Under the pieces are notes generated by a model, which saw nothing but the letters and a program-made list of their open reading frames with translations, was not told the DNA's origin and ran no database searches. A stretch of DNA of 51,099 bases, taken from contig NZ_JAAGVY010000038.1 in assembly GCF_010686655.1 (NCBI RefSeq), positions 1 to 51,099 of the forward strand, given 5' to 3'. Position numbers and translations under genes: made by a program. The DNA is from Cryomorpha ignava. Lineage in GTDB: Bacteria; Bacteroidota; Bacteroidia; Flavobacteriales_D; Cryomorphaceae. Shown here one piece after another: positions 1 to 9,894 of this stretch (the stretch's first letter is position 1; every line of letters starts with the position of its first letter).

Positions 1-16
1 ATTGCTTTTTTCATAA

Positions 17-1492
17 TCATCGTCCAATTAAAAATCCAACCTTAAAGTCGAATTGGGGTTTAATATTATTTTTTGAATTTAAATCATACCGAAATTCGAT
101 ATTCGTACTGTTTGCGCCGCTTATTGGCAAAAGCACTCTGAATATCAATGGAATTCCAAAAGTATATTTTGGATTTTCGAGTCTTTGGATAAGTTCTGGT
201 GCGGGAGCTTCTATATTGTTGATTATAAACTCGGAGCCGATACCGGCAAAGAATACTTTCCATATTCTATAGTCAATATTTGCACCTATAGTGTAATTTG
301 AAACAAGGGTTGATTCAAACCGCTTATCATTTGCCCAGCCCATTTTTGAAGCATTAAAAACTGTTTGCAGTTCTATTGTCAATCCTGAATTGTCTGAAAT
401 GTGGTAACCACCATCGAGTGTAACCCCAAGCCCATCGGGATAGTAGCCCGTGCTATTCTCCCAGTCAAAATCAGCACCGCCATATAGCCTGTCCCAAAAC
501 CGTTTAGACGATTTACCATCTATTTTTACCGGCTTTTCCTTGGTTTCTTTCTTATTCGCTTGGCTAGTGGTATCGTTAACCTCTTGTTTAACTTTTTGCA
601 GTTTCGCAAATAACTCCTTTACATTCTTAGCCCCATTTACTTGGTCAGGCGAAAGCAAACCGTCGGCTGTTATCTTTTTCTGCAACATATCAAGCAGCTT
701 TGTCTGGCTAAAACTCGAGGCATTCATTTTAGGATCAAGCTGGGTGCCGGAATAGTCTGCCATTTGCGGCTTCATAATCGAAGCAAATTCGGGTTTCGCC
801 TCAAGCGATTTCATGATTCCCATATGTTTATCCGCAAATCCTGCAAGCAATTTTGAATCCTGCTCTTTATATGATTGCCACAGTAAAGCGCGTTTCCTTA
901 ATTTCCGCAGCATTTTTTTCTGTTGCTTCGTGCCTTCTTTAAATGTAGTCTTGTACAGGTGCACACGCTTTTTCATATAATCAGCATAGTACTTTGACCC
1001 ATATTTTTTCTGATTGGCTTTGTGCTTTACTTCGGCTTGATTGGAGTTTTGGGTATTTAATCCGGGAATATTTTCTTCACTTAATTTAACAGCCGCTGAA
1101 ATGACTTTTTGCTTTTGACTTTTTAAAGTTTGAGGCTTGTTATTTCTATCGGTTTCCATTTTACCAAAGCTGGCAGCCGCAGAGCGCATCAAGGCATTTG
1201 CGCGAAAGGCATTACTATCGCATAAAGTATATAAGAGCTTGTCTTCTAAGTCAATAAATTTTAAGAAGCTTTTTCTGTAAGCCTTTTCACTCCTTCTATC
1301 TAGAATGGCGAGCTGTTTTCCATAACCTTTCGTAAACTTTTTAAAATCGTTTACTTTAGGTATTTTAAAGGCTTTTAAATGTCCGTTCCGGGCATCGTTC
1401 AGAGAAGGAAAACGAAAATTTCCCTGGGCAAAGGCCACTTGGCTAAAAACTATAAAGGCTATAAGAGTTGATATGCGTCTCAACGTAATCAT
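17..1492 (-). CDS. Secreted protein: helical N-terminal part plus C-terminal outer-membrane-barrel-like part, function unknown
   Basis: A 491-residue protein with a clear signal peptide, whose hydrophobic core (about residues 8-20) ends at FSQVAFAQG. Residues 25-300 are Lys/Gln-rich and look helical, with many charged repeats and no recognised catalytic motif. Residues 330-491 switch to alternating hydrophobic and polar residues with many Gly, Asn and Tyr, for example LYGGADFDW and GIGSEFIINN, and end in VGFLIGR. That pattern fits a small outer-membrane beta-barrel. An envelope location is inferred; no function can be assigned. It is transcribed away from ribBA across a 567-bp gap. The ATG start is directly followed by the signal peptide, so the start is likely right. 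Confidence 0.75.
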   Translation of the reverse strand: MITLRRISTLIAFIVFSQVAFAQGNFRFPSLNDARNGHLKAFKIPKVNDFKKFTKGYGKQLAILDRRSEKAYRKSFLKFIDLEDKLLYTLCDSNAFRANALMRSAAASFGKMETDRNNKPQTLKSQKQKVISAAVKLSEENIPGLNTQNSNQAEVKHKANQKKYGSKYYADYMKKRVHLYKTTFKEGTKQQKKMLRKLRKRALLWQSYKEQDSKLLAGFADKHMGIMKSLEAKPEFASIMKPQMADYSGTQLDPKMNASSFSQTKLLDMLQKKITADGLLSPDQVNGAKNVKELFAKLQKVKQEVNDTTSQANKKETKEKPVKIDGKSSKRFWDRLYGGADFDWENSTGYYPDGLGVTLDGGYHISDNSGLTIELQTVFNASKMGWANDKRFESTLVSNYTIGANIDYRIWKVFFAGIGSEFIINNIEAPAPELIQRLENPKYTFGIPLIFRVLLPISGANSTNIEFRYDLNSKNNIKPQFDFKVGFLIGR

Positions 1493-2059
1493 GGCGGCAA
1501 GGTAAAGAATCCATTTTGCAAAATTTAACCATGTCTGCTGAAAACGTTAATTCTTTCCGCAATTACAAATTGTGTCTAAATGACACTTAGTGCGTTACTA
1601 AAGGCATTCAGAATGAAATCTATTGTTGATAACTTTTTTCGAATATTATTGCTTAATTCAATTTTCGAAATGATTTTTGAGGCGGTCAGTCAAAATTATT
1701 GGTCGTTTATTTAAACTTTTGATCATTTTTTTTAACTGAATCATGAAAATATTTGGAATTAGAGGTAGTTTTTCTCTTCACGACAATTGGTCTCTCTCAT
1801 TCTCTAAAAATCGTTCTTTTTTCGTAAATTCACGTGGCAGAATATAGAACAGCTCCCAAAAATATTTCTTCACCTCCAGTATTTATTCATTACCAAAGCA
1901 TCTCCAAAGCACGCCAGCCTCTATGCAACCAGTATACATCTCTACTGGAAACCCTATCTACCTCTATACCAACAAGAGTCAAAGGATAGCCTATTCGAAT
2001 CCCACACAAAATAGCGACCTACTTGTTTAAATTGTATCTTTGCAAACCGAAAAGAAAAG
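1493..2059. other. Long divergent intergenic region, 491-residue gene / ribBA
   Basis: This 567-bp AT-rich gap separates two divergent genes. The only elements I can point to are a -7 box just before ribBA (2035-2042) and a small inverted repeat CCAGTA-N8-TACTGG at 1929-1948. I looked for the conserved FMN-riboswitch segments ahead of ribBA and did not find them. No convincing reading frame is present. Confidence 0.5.
2035..2042 (+). promoter_or_regulatory. Putative -7 box of the ribBA promoter (TATCTTTG)
   Basis: TATCTTTG matches the Bacteroidota TAnnTTTG -7 consensus exactly and lies 17 bp before the ribBA ATG, implying a very short leader. No TTG at the usual 17-23 bp upstream distance was found, so only half of the promoter is supported. 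Confidence 0.5.
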
Positions 2060-3289
2060 ATGAAAAAAGACGAAATAGTATTAGACAGCATTGAGTCTGC
2101 TATTAACGATATTAAAGCCGGACGAGTAGTAATAGTGGTAGATGATGAAGACCGTGAGAACGAAGGCGATTTTGTGGCAGCCGCCAGATCTGCTACTCCC
2201 GAAATGATAAATTTTATGGCTACTCACGGACGCGGACTTATTTGCGCCCCGCTTATTGAAAGCCGTTGCGAAGAATTGGAACTAGGACTTATGGTGCAGA
2301 GTAACTCAGCGACACATGAAACTCCATTTACAGTTTCAGTAGATTTACTGGGTCAAGGTTGCACAACGGGTATTTCGGCCAGCGACCGTGCTAAAACGGT
2401 GCAGGCGCTTATTAATCCAACTACAAAACCTTCAGATTTGGGCAAGCCCGGACATATATTTCCGCTTAAAGCGAAAAGTGGTGGCGTACTGCGACGTACA
2501 GGACATACCGAAGCTGCCATTGACCTGGCGCGCATGGCTGGATTTGAACCCGCAGGTGTAATCGTCGAAATAATGAATGAAGACGGCACCATGGCCAGGT
2601 TGCCACAGCTAAAGGAAATTGCAGAAAGATTTGACCTGAAGCTTATCAGCATTCAGGATCTTATTCAATACCGCTTAAAACACGAATCGCTGATTACTAA
2701 AGATATCGCAGTGGAATTGCCAACCGAATACGGTGATTTTCAATTGCATTTATACCATCAGGTTACCAACGATCAAAAGCACATTGCCCTTGTAAAAGGC
2801 ACTTGGACTGAAGATGAGTCTGTACTGGTACGCGTACACAGCAGCTGCCTTACCGGAGATATTTTTGGTTCGTGCCGTTGCGATTGCGGCCCCCAACTTC
2901 ACGCCGCTATGCAGCAGGTAGAAGCCGCCGGAAAAGGCGTAGTGGTTTATATGAATCAGGAAGGACGAGGAATAGGTCTGCTGAACAAACTAAAAGCATA
3001 TAAACTTCAGGAGCAAGGTCTTGATACTGTTGAAGCCAATCTACAACTCGGTTTTAAAATGGATGAGCGCGACTACGGAATTGGCGCACAGATATTGCGC
3101 GATCTCGGTGTTCGCAAAATGAAACTTCTTACCAATAATCCAAAAAAACGCGCCGGCCTAATTGGGTACGGATTGGAGATTATAGATATCGTTCCTATAG
3201 AAATGCGCGCTAATAAGCACAACAAACGGTACCTAGAAACCAAGAGAGATAAAATGGGTCATAGTTTGAAGATGGATGATAGCGAATAG
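2060..3289 (+). CDS. ribBA: Bifunctional 3,4-dihydroxy-2-butanone-4-phosphate synthase / GTP cyclohydrolase II
   Basis: RibBA catalyses the two entry reactions of riboflavin synthesis: ribulose 5-phosphate to dihydroxybutanone phosphate, and GTP to the diaminopyrimidinone. The N-terminal RibB domain (about residues 5-205) has [11 protein letters not shown] at 28-38 and the HTEAAID segment near 149, which supply metal- and substrate-binding residues. The C-terminal RibA domain (about 210-400) has the zinc cysteine pattern C263-x10-C274-x-C276 and the GTP-binding [10 protein letters not shown] segment. The 409-residue length is normal for the fusion. The ATG lies 17 bp after a -7 box. No other rib gene is adjacent, so it is probably a single-gene unit. 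Confidence 0.97.
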   Translation: MKKDEIVLDSIESAINDIKAGRVVIVVDDEDRENEGDFVAAARSATPEMINFMATHGRGLICAPLIESRCEELELGLMVQSNSATHETPFTVSVDLLGQGCTTGISASDRAKTVQALINPTTKPSDLGKPGHIFPLKAKSGGVLRRTGHTEAAIDLARMAGFEPAGVIVEIMNEDGTMARLPQLKEIAERFDLKLISIQDLIQYRLKHESLITKDIAVELPTEYGDFQLHLYHQVTNDQKHIALVKGTWTEDESVLVRVHSSCLTGDIFGSCRCDCGPQLHAAMQQVEAAGKGVVVYMNQEGRGIGLLNKLKAYKLQEQGLDTVEANLQLGFKMDERDYGIGAQILRDLGVRKMKLLTNNPKKRAGLIGYGLEIIDIVPIEMRANKHNKRYLETKRDKMGHSLKMDDSE

Positions 3290-3444
3290 GTTTTTAGTTC
3301 TTGGTTTTTGGATCTTAGTTTCTTGTGCGGTTGGTAACTTTCGACTAAAGTGAATCAGCAGGGATGGTTGGCTATTTTTGTTGCACTAATAGATATATGC
3401 CTTTGATGAAGAATCGTGGAGAAAAATCATAATGAACTGTTTAT

Positions 3445-3626
3445 CAATGCACGCGCGCCCCCAAACCCCTAAAGCGGCGAGCCAACTGCACGGTAAATCA
3501 TTTCATGAGAAACTTTGAATTTAATTACCCAACCGAATGGTAACAGGATTAATTTAAAGGAAAACAGTTGTGTTTGCAAGAGGTGTGCGGGTCTCCCTTT
3601 AGGGCCGGGGCGCGGGAAGGAGTTGA
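3445..3626. repeat. Dispersed intergenic element, copy A (CCCTAAAG ends)
   Basis: The left end reads CAATGCACGCGCGCCCCC then CCCCTAAAG, and the right end CCCTTTAGGG then GGCGCGGGAAGGAGTTGA. The two ends are imperfect inverted repeats of each other (CGCGCCCC and CCCTAAAG arms). Ends of the same design bound a second copy at 9545-9744, while the interiors differ. That fits a mobile or recombinogenic palindromic element rather than a gene. Confidence 0.6.
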
Positions 3627-3761
3627 AAATCAATTTCTTAAAATAATTTTATCGAAACGATCTAGTTTTCAGACCTGATGTCTAAAGAGATTAGTTCAGG
3701 GGCTAAGGAGGAGCGCAGGCATGGTATTTCCCTGTTTTTAGAAGAAAGTTTCGTCACTTAA

Positions 3762-3831
3762 CCTAGCGACTTGAGACTAGCGACTCGCGACCCGAGGCTA
3801 AGACCCCACACGCGCGACCCGCGACTCGAAA
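3762..3831. repeat. Low-complexity GC-rich repeat (TAGCGACTTGAGAC type), copy 1
   Basis: This segment consists of degenerate units such as CTAGCGAC, GACTCGCGACC and CCGCGACTCG, and runs right up to the tamB stop codon. About 29 bp of it matches the reverse complement of 37164-37193 at roughly 24 of 29 positions, so it belongs to a dispersed family. Its base composition is far more GC-rich than the neighbouring intergenic DNA. Confidence 0.55.
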
Positions 3832-6800
3832 CTACTGCTTCTCCGCCTTATCATTACTAAACAGCCCTTTTATCTCTGTAAAGAATTCATCAAGAGTGTC
3901 AAAATCTTCCTGATAAACCAGCCCTATTCCTTGGGTGTAGATTGAGCTTGAAGTAGAAAACACTTCATACGGATTGGTCTCGTTAAATACTTTCAATCGA
4001 ATTTTTCCATCTTTGGTAAGTGAATATTCCACAAGGAAATCTCCCAGAATGCTCGTTTGGCTTGGATTGTATTGGGTTTCGGTGGCAGAGGTAACGCCAA
4101 AGTTGCCACGAACCGTAAGTCGCTCGTTAAAGAGCTGGGTACTAAGTGCCACGGCTATTTCCTGATTGCTTATTTGATCGCCGGGACGGTAATTCACACC
4201 AATGTCAAATTCATTGCTCAATTCTGATAGCCAGCTGCTTATCTGCGAACTCACAAAATCGCTTGTTGTAGCCGCTCCCAATCCGCTAACACCCGCCAAT
4301 GCCTGATTATTTGCCGTTTGTGCAACCGGTAAAAAGCGATTGAGAATGAGCAGAGAAAATACCTGCTGATTGAGCTGCTGTGTGGTACTTGCAATACTCG
4401 CCAGCTGACTCCTTTCTGTTTCGGTGGCTGCCGGAAGTTCAATTTCGAAATTAATTCCCGGATTCAAAAGCTTTCCACTTAGGCCAAGAACCACATTCAC
4501 ATCTTCACGACCCCGATACCTGTCTTGGTTTTCGATCATGATGGGATACAACGGTGTGCGCAGACTATACGTGGCTGTAATATCAATATCGGCCTGATAT
4601 GGATCTCCATACCAGCCTATTACCCCACCCTGACGCACTTTAAACTGCTTGTTGATCAGGTTTTGAAGTGTAAACAAATAGCTCCCTTCCTGAATTTCAT
4701 ATCTACCAAACATCAAAAATTCACCTGTTGGCGAAATCTCTAAAGTAATCTTTCCGCTTCCTCTTCCGCGAATGATGTCGCCCGCTTTTTCGTCAAAGAT
4801 GAGCTGTATCTCAGCATCGGGCGTGGCATCTACATTAAGTCGCAATTGCACGCCACTTAAATCTAGCTCCCGTACTTGTTGCTCGTCGTCTTTCTTACTC
4901 ACAAAATGGACAAAGTTCTCCATCGTTACATCCTCCGTTTCATCAAGCGGAAGCTTTATGGACGTCCCTTTTTGAGTAGTTGCATCGATATTAATCTCAA
5001 GAAATCCCTCATAACCACCTATCTGCATAGTGCCTGTGCCGTAAGCAGTTCCGTAGTATGTGCTGTTCATGTCGCGCGTGGTGTTCATCAGAAAAAAGCT
5101 ATTTGCCTCTACTGACACATCGTATGACCAGCGGCTATAATCTTCATGAAACGCCGATGCAACCACAAAGCCTTTATGACCGGACTCGTCGTAAATAGGT
5201 TTGTAGTCAATTCCAAACCAGCCATCCTCTACCCGCACCCGGTCATTAAATCGGTAATAAGTATTTAAGTATTCGACTTTAAAAATCGCATCTTGAAAAT
5301 CGATATATCCATCAAGTACCGGAGCGGTAAGATCTCCGGTTATAGCAATTTCGCCATTTGCAAACCCGCTGTAATCATTGATTTGCGGAATTTTAAACGC
5401 GTTGAGTATCCCCAGATTGAAATCATTTAAAAAGAGTTTTCCCTTAAGTGGATTTTCCTTGCCAATTAGATAATCACCTTTAAAATCAATAATTTTATCG
5501 CCTCCGCGAATTAGATCTCCCACCAGGCTTAGCGAATTTGCATCAGCCAAATACCTGCTGCTCGCTGTAACATTTCCCAGTTCGTACTCGCCATAGCCGA
5601 GGCTATCAATCGTAAGATCGGCCTTTACTATGCGCTCATCGTAAAAATCGCGAAGGGTACCGTTTAGGTTTAGCACACCACGCAGCGATTTATTCATGTC
5701 TATGCCTAAAGAATCAAGTGAAGAAAAATCAAAATTTTGCAGTGATACCCGCAATTCATCCTCCTTATTTTTACTTATAATTCCTTGTACATCCAGTCTT
5801 TGGTTGTGGTTTGTAAAAAGTAGGCTGTCGACCTGAATTCTTGTAGAGTCGATAATTATTTTCGCTGTGCGATCTATTCTCCAAAGCGAATTTTCACTCC
5901 CCAGATATCCCGGTTTTAGCTCAATGACGCTGTGCCGACCGGCACCAAAGGTTACCTGCCCCTGCAAATCAGCTTGAGTAGATCTGTCGCTATTGAACCA
6001 ACCTATACCTACCTGACCAATATCGTTGTATGCCTCCAAATCAATATCCAGATTTTCCAGGTGGAGCTTTTGAATTTCTGCGGTGCCGGCGTATATTTTT
6101 CCTTTTAATATTTCGCTTATTTTTCCAAGGTCGGCTGTAACATCTTCAACAGAGTAATCACGGTATCCCAAATAAGTAGATCTCAAAAACAGGCTAAACG
6201 ATCTGTCGCGCGAATTATAAGATCCGTACGTCGTCGTGCCCGATGCAATATCAAGCTCAGGCAATAAAAGACCCGTTATCAGATTTTTCTGTTTGTAGCT
6301 TAAGCTAAAATCAAAGTTCTGTTCATTTTTCACCTTTTCCCTTTCGGCAACAGCTGGCAGGACCTCAGCTATCAGGTTTTGAAAACTTTGCGGCAATTCG
6401 GCAACATCAAAAGCTCCGGTGAGGTTAATGTCAACCACATCGCTGGTGAAACTTATTTTTCGATTGCTCACATTTCCCACCGCCGAGAGTTTAACCTCGT
6501 CGAGAAATAAAAGCGAATCACCAAAACAGATAAAGGTATCATAGGCTGATAATGAGCCATTAATATCGTTGGCCGACTTCCCAATCGCATTCAGCGAAAG
6601 CCGCGTGCTAAACGATAAATGCTCTTGGGTATCAACAAGTTTTAGAGTAGTGAGATCAACATTGATAATGTCTGCATCAAAATCCAAAATTGGAACTTTT
6701 GATGAAAAGTCAACAATTCCCTGAAATCTAAAATCAACATTTGGATCGCGTGAAGTAAGCTGGCCTTCAAATTTCTTGCTAGCCACTTTACCATCTACAT

Positions 6801-8226
6801 TTATATTGCGGTAATTATAACCAGAGTATTCCATGCTCTCTATTTTTCCTACAACGGTAGCCGATTGTAGTTTTTCTTGAGAGTATGCTGTAACATCGGC
6901 CTTTACGGCAACAATTCCAAACTCTTTTATATCGAATACCCTTCCTACATCTAAACTTTTGGTGCTTATTCCACCGTCGTAGTTCACCCTTTTTTTCAAT
7001 GAATCTGCTTCTACATGCAAGTCGAGTTTTACAGTTCCCGCCTCGGTGGTCAGATTTCCATAGGCTACAAAATCGTCTGGAAATCCAGTATATGATCCTT
7101 CAAAGAAAAGACTTCCCGCACGCTCTAATTCAACCGGAAGGCTACTTTTGAAATTTGGATCGGGACTTAAATCAGTACTAATTGCAGCCAAATCATGGTA
7201 GTCGCTCGACAATTGTTTTATGCGCAGATCAATAAAAGCATTTTCGGCATCGGGCAAACCAGTAATATCAATATCGCCTCTAAAAATGCTTCGCTCTCCG
7301 GCTGTTAGTCGCATGTCACGACCTTTAATATTAGCAATGGGCCCAGTGATTTTGCCTTCTACGTAAATCGGGAAATCTATATTGTAAAGCTGTGGCACGA
7401 AATAGCCAATATCTTTTAAATTTAAAGTACTCTTGTCCAGTTCAGATTTCCACTTTATGGAATGCAAAAAATCTCCATAATCATCCCAGCTCTTTTGCCG
7501 TAAGGCTATATTGCCAAGTATTTTGCTATTTGGAGTTGAAAGCTCCAGATTTTGAGTTTGAATTCCATCGTTGTCTACAATGAGTGTTCCACTTAAATTA
7601 CTCAATGTCATTCCGCTCTTTTCGCGAAAGCTAAACGATTCAAATTCACAGTTTAAACTATCATTTATAAAAATAAAATCTTCAATATTTCCATTGATAT
7701 AATTTACCGAAATATTATTGAGATCCATTCCGGTTTCCAGCGGATCGCTGTATGGATTTGAATAGGTAAAGCTGCAATTGCGTAACATAACCGATTTTGC
7801 CGAAAGGAGTAAATCTGACTTTATCGAATCAACATCGAGTGTATCGGGATTACTGAAATATTCGGTAATAAAATCGAGGTTCATAGCCCCGTTTTCATCA
7901 ATTCTGCGCAGGTTTACACGGGCATTATCGAGTTCCAGATCGCCAAATCGGAAGGTATTGCTGCGTATTCCCAGCCTTCTTACGGTAAGGTTTATCCGCT
8001 TAGCATACATTAATGTATCGTCTTGCTGATCAAAAACAACAAAGCCATTTAGGGTAAGTCTGTTTATAAAATCAATATCGATTTTATCTACCATCACTCT
8101 GGCATTCAGTCGCTCGCTAAGGCTATTTGCAACCCACTGGCCTAATTTCGTCTGTACAGTACTCGAATTTGTAACCACGAAAAAAAGCCCTGCCAGCAAA
8201 ACAAGCAGAATGAATAAAATGAACAA
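3832..8226 (-). CDS. tamB: TamB-like translocation/assembly module protein (AsmA-like family)
   Basis: TamB proteins span the periplasm as an elongated beta-taco anchored in the inner membrane, and work in outer-membrane protein or lipid transport. This 1464-residue protein starts with a membrane anchor (ILFILLVLLAGLFFVV), has a long beta-rich repetitive body, and ends with a conserved DUF490/TamB domain (about residues 1000-1440, containing GGYEGFLEINI and GRGSGKITLEI). Start choice is uncertain: no ATG exists between the upstream in-frame stop and the anchor, and TTG at 8224-8226 is the best candidate, with CTG a few codons earlier. No TamA/BamA gene is adjacent. It is divergent from tsaD with about 35-70 bp between starts. 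Confidence 0.9.
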   Translation of the reverse strand: MFILFILLVLLAGLFFVVTNSSTVQTKLGQWVANSLSERLNARVMVDKIDIDFINRLTLNGFVVFDQQDDTLMYAKRINLTVRRLGIRSNTFRFGDLELDNARVNLRRIDENGAMNLDFITEYFSNPDTLDVDSIKSDLLLSAKSVMLRNCSFTYSNPYSDPLETGMDLNNISVNYINGNIEDFIFINDSLNCEFESFSFREKSGMTLSNLSGTLIVDNDGIQTQNLELSTPNSKILGNIALRQKSWDDYGDFLHSIKWKSELDKSTLNLKDIGYFVPQLYNIDFPIYVEGKITGPIANIKGRDMRLTAGERSIFRGDIDITGLPDAENAFIDLRIKQLSSDYHDLAAISTDLSPDPNFKSSLPVELERAGSLFFEGSYTGFPDDFVAYGNLTTEAGTVKLDLHVEADSLKKRVNYDGGISTKSLDVGRVFDIKEFGIVAVKADVTAYSQEKLQSATVVGKIESMEYSGYNYRNINVDGKVASKKFEGQLTSRDPNVDFRFQGIVDFSSKVPILDFDADIINVDLTTLKLVDTQEHLSFSTRLSLNAIGKSANDINGSLSAYDTFICFGDSLLFLDEVKLSAVGNVSNRKISFTSDVVDINLTGAFDVAELPQSFQNLIAEVLPAVAEREKVKNEQNFDFSLSYKQKNLITGLLLPELDIASGTTTYGSYNSRDRSFSLFLRSTYLGYRDYSVEDVTADLGKISEILKGKIYAGTAEIQKLHLENLDIDLEAYNDIGQVGIGWFNSDRSTQADLQGQVTFGAGRHSVIELKPGYLGSENSLWRIDRTAKIIIDSTRIQVDSLLFTNHNQRLDVQGIISKNKEDELRVSLQNFDFSSLDSLGIDMNKSLRGVLNLNGTLRDFYDERIVKADLTIDSLGYGEYELGNVTASSRYLADANSLSLVGDLIRGGDKIIDFKGDYLIGKENPLKGKLFLNDFNLGILNAFKIPQINDYSGFANGEIAITGDLTAPVLDGYIDFQDAIFKVEYLNTYYRFNDRVRVEDGWFGIDYKPIYDESGHKGFVVASAFHEDYSRWSYDVSVEANSFFLMNTTRDMNSTYYGTAYGTGTMQIGGYEGFLEINIDATTQKGTSIKLPLDETEDVTMENFVHFVSKKDDEQQVRELDLSGVQLRLNVDATPDAEIQLIFDEKAGDIIRGRGSGKITLEISPTGEFLMFGRYEIQEGSYLFTLQNLINKQFKVRQGGVIGWYGDPYQADIDITATYSLRTPLYPIMIENQDRYRGREDVNVVLGLSGKLLNPGINFEIELPAATETERSQLASIASTTQQLNQQVFSLLILNRFLPVAQTANNQALAGVSGLGAATTSDFVSSQISSWLSELSNEFDIGVNYRPGDQISNQEIAVALSTQLFNERLTVRGNFGVTSATETQYNPSQTSILGDFLVEYSLTKDGKIRLKVFNETNPYEVFSTSSSIYTQGIGLVYQEDFDTLDEFFTEIKGLFSNDKAEKQ

Positions 8227-8260
8227 TATTTTGCGCAGTGCTCTTATCGTCTAAAGATTA

Positions 8261-8268
8261 TAAATTTG
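8261..8268 (+). promoter_or_regulatory. Putative -7 box of the tsaD promoter (TAAATTTG)
   Basis: TAAATTTG matches the TAnnTTTG consensus exactly, in the short gap between divergent tamB and tsaD. No TTG sits at the normal upstream distance. If it is used, transcription starts near 8273-8275, which excludes the TTG at 8266 as the tsaD start and favours the TTG at 8296. Confidence 0.45.
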
Positions 8269-8295
8269 TCGAAAATAATACAAGTTCACGACCCA

Positions 8296-9321
8296 TTGAA
8301 AAGTAATTCGGACATTCTCATTCTCGGCATTGAATCTTCTTGCGATGATACCTCTGCCGCCGTGATAAAGAACGACAAAATTCTTGCCAATATCACTGCC
8401 GGGCAAGATGTTCACAAGCTTTATGGCGGAGTGGTGCCAGAGCTTGCGTCGAGAGCGCACCAAAAACACATTGTGCCCGTAGTTTCGCAGGCTTTGGCTC
8501 AAGCCAATATTTCGGCTGGCGATCTTGATGCAATCGCCTATACCCGCGGCCCCGGGTTGCTCGGTTCCCTGCTCGTGGGTAGCTCTTTTGCAAAATCAAT
8601 GGCGCAGGCACTTGGCATTCCTGCTATTCCCGTGCACCACATGAAGGCGCATGTATTGGCTCATTTTATCGATTCACACCTTCCTGTTCCGCCTTTTCCT
8701 TTCTTAAATTTAACGGTAAGTGGTGGCCATACCCAAATAATAAAGGTGAGCGATCCTTTTACTTTCGATGTTATTGGTCAAACGCTTGATGATGCAGCTG
8801 GTGAAGCGTTTGACAAATCTGCTAAATTATTAGGGCTCCCCTATCCCGGTGGCCCGGAAATAGACAGGCAGGCAAAATCTGGAGACAAAAACCGGTTTAC
8901 TTTTACCAAACCAAAAGTTGAAGGTTTGAGTTTTAGCTTTAGCGGGCTTAAAACCAATTTCAGAAACTTTGTAGAAAAGGAGACGCGCCGCAATGCTGAT
9001 TTTAAGCGTGATAACATGGCCGATCTCTGCGCATCTATTCAACATACCATTGTAGAAATGCTGATGGAGCGGCTTGTTGAAGCGGCAGCGCTTACAGGTA
9101 TAAAACACGTTGCAATTGCTGGCGGAGTATCAGCCAACAGTTATTTGCGGACTCAACTCGTGGCCGTCGCAGACAAATATGGTTGGCAAACATACATTCC
9201 GCCTTTTGAATATTGTACAGACAACGGTGCAATGATAGCGATAGCGGGATATTTCGAATTTCAAAATAAAGAACGCGATACTTCTTTGAGCACCTCTGCC
9301 ACTGCACGTTGGGAAATGTAA
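8296..9321 (+). CDS. tsaD: tRNA N6-adenosine threonylcarbamoyltransferase TsaD
   Basis: TsaD (ASKHA fold) transfers the threonylcarbamoyl group to A37 of ANN-decoding tRNAs with TsaB, TsaE and TsaC. The family opening LGIESSCDDTSAAV is present, followed by the metal-binding pair H115 and H119 in HHMKAH, the NLTVSGGHTQ and DDAAGEAFDK loops, GGPEID, AGGVSAN and TDNGAM. The 341-residue length is typical. An in-frame TTG exists at 8266, but it overlaps a perfect -7 box. TTG at 8296 gives MKSNSDILILGIESS, which matches the usual family N-terminus much better. No ATG is available. Confidence 0.93.
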   Translation: MKSNSDILILGIESSCDDTSAAVIKNDKILANITAGQDVHKLYGGVVPELASRAHQKHIVPVVSQALAQANISAGDLDAIAYTRGPGLLGSLLVGSSFAKSMAQALGIPAIPVHHMKAHVLAHFIDSHLPVPPFPFLNLTVSGGHTQIIKVSDPFTFDVIGQTLDDAAGEAFDKSAKLLGLPYPGGPEIDRQAKSGDKNRFTFTKPKVEGLSFSFSGLKTNFRNFVEKETRRNADFKRDNMADLCASIQHTIVEMLMERLVEAAALTGIKHVAIAGGVSANSYLRTQLVAVADKYGWQTYIPPFEYCTDNGAMIAIAGYFEFQNKERDTSLSTSATARWEM

Positions 9322-9894
9322 GTTATTGTTTGAGTCCACTCCGACAAGTAAGTTGTCTTAGAATTCACTATTTGGTGTTTGGTAATTCACTATTTATCAA
9401 GAGGTTCCGCTTTCGACCAACTAATCTTTTTACACATCTTTTTCAACCTTATTTTTTTCGTCTTATTCTACATATTCGTAAAGTTGGATTGGTAGAATTT
9501 TCATCGAAGCATGTATTCCCAAAATAATTTCACTTATTGGTTGTCAATGCACTCGCGCGCCCCCAGCCCCTAAAGGGGAGCTTCCGCCGTACACATTTCG
9601 ACTAAGCTCAATGCATCGCATTATCGTTCCCGAAAAAGCATAACTTTTATAAGGTTAAAAAATAGCGTATTAATGAATAATATTGCTCCTATGACTAACT
9701 TGTGCGGCTGTACCCTTTAGGGCAAGGGCGCGCGAGGGAGTTGATTACGCCCTACGGTTGGAGACCGCTGCGCTAAGTTGTTAGTTATTTGTAAAGAGTA
9801 ATTTCTATTGGATAATTTTCATTCAAGATGCGCTGCATTGAGCGGTGGTTGTCGAGCGAAGCCGAGATGAGTCGAAATGTGCTTAGATATTAGT
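9322..9894. other. Intergenic region after tsaD with several repeats
   Basis: This 573-bp gap between convergent genes holds element copy B (9545-9744) and a direct repeat of ATTCACTATTT near 9362-9394. It also contains an inverted pair: ACATTTCGACT with CTCAATGCA at 9592-9615, against TGCATTGAG with AGTCGAAATGT at 9834-9880. A word GAGACCGCTGCGCTAAG at 9761-9777 recurs, inverted, inside the palindromic element near 45915. No gene is evident. Confidence 0.5.
9545..9744. repeat. Dispersed intergenic element, copy B (CCCTAAAG ends)
   Basis: The left end (CAATGCACTCGCGCGCCCCC, then CCCCTAAAGGGG) and the right end (CCCTTTAGGG, then GGGCGCGCGAGGGAGTTGA) match the two ends of 3445-3626. The element is 200 bp against 182 bp for copy A. 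The interiors are mostly unrelated, so only the ends look conserved. Confidence 0.6.

Larger units (their letters stand above)
3290..3831. other. Intergenic region between ribBA and tamB 3' ends, carrying two repeat elements
   Basis: This 542-bp gap lies between two convergent genes. It contains the bounded element at 3445-3626 and the CGACTCGCGA-type repeat at 3762-3831, both listed separately. No strong hairpin with a T tract and no plausible small gene was seen. Confidence 0.5.

Noticed and set aside
1743-1847. 34-codon frame starting MKIFGIRGSF upstream of ribBA
   Set aside because: Too short, with no promoter or conserved feature; probably chance.
1493-2059. FMN riboswitch ahead of ribBA
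   Set aside because: The conserved RFN segments could not be found; the short leader implied by the -7 box leaves no room for one.
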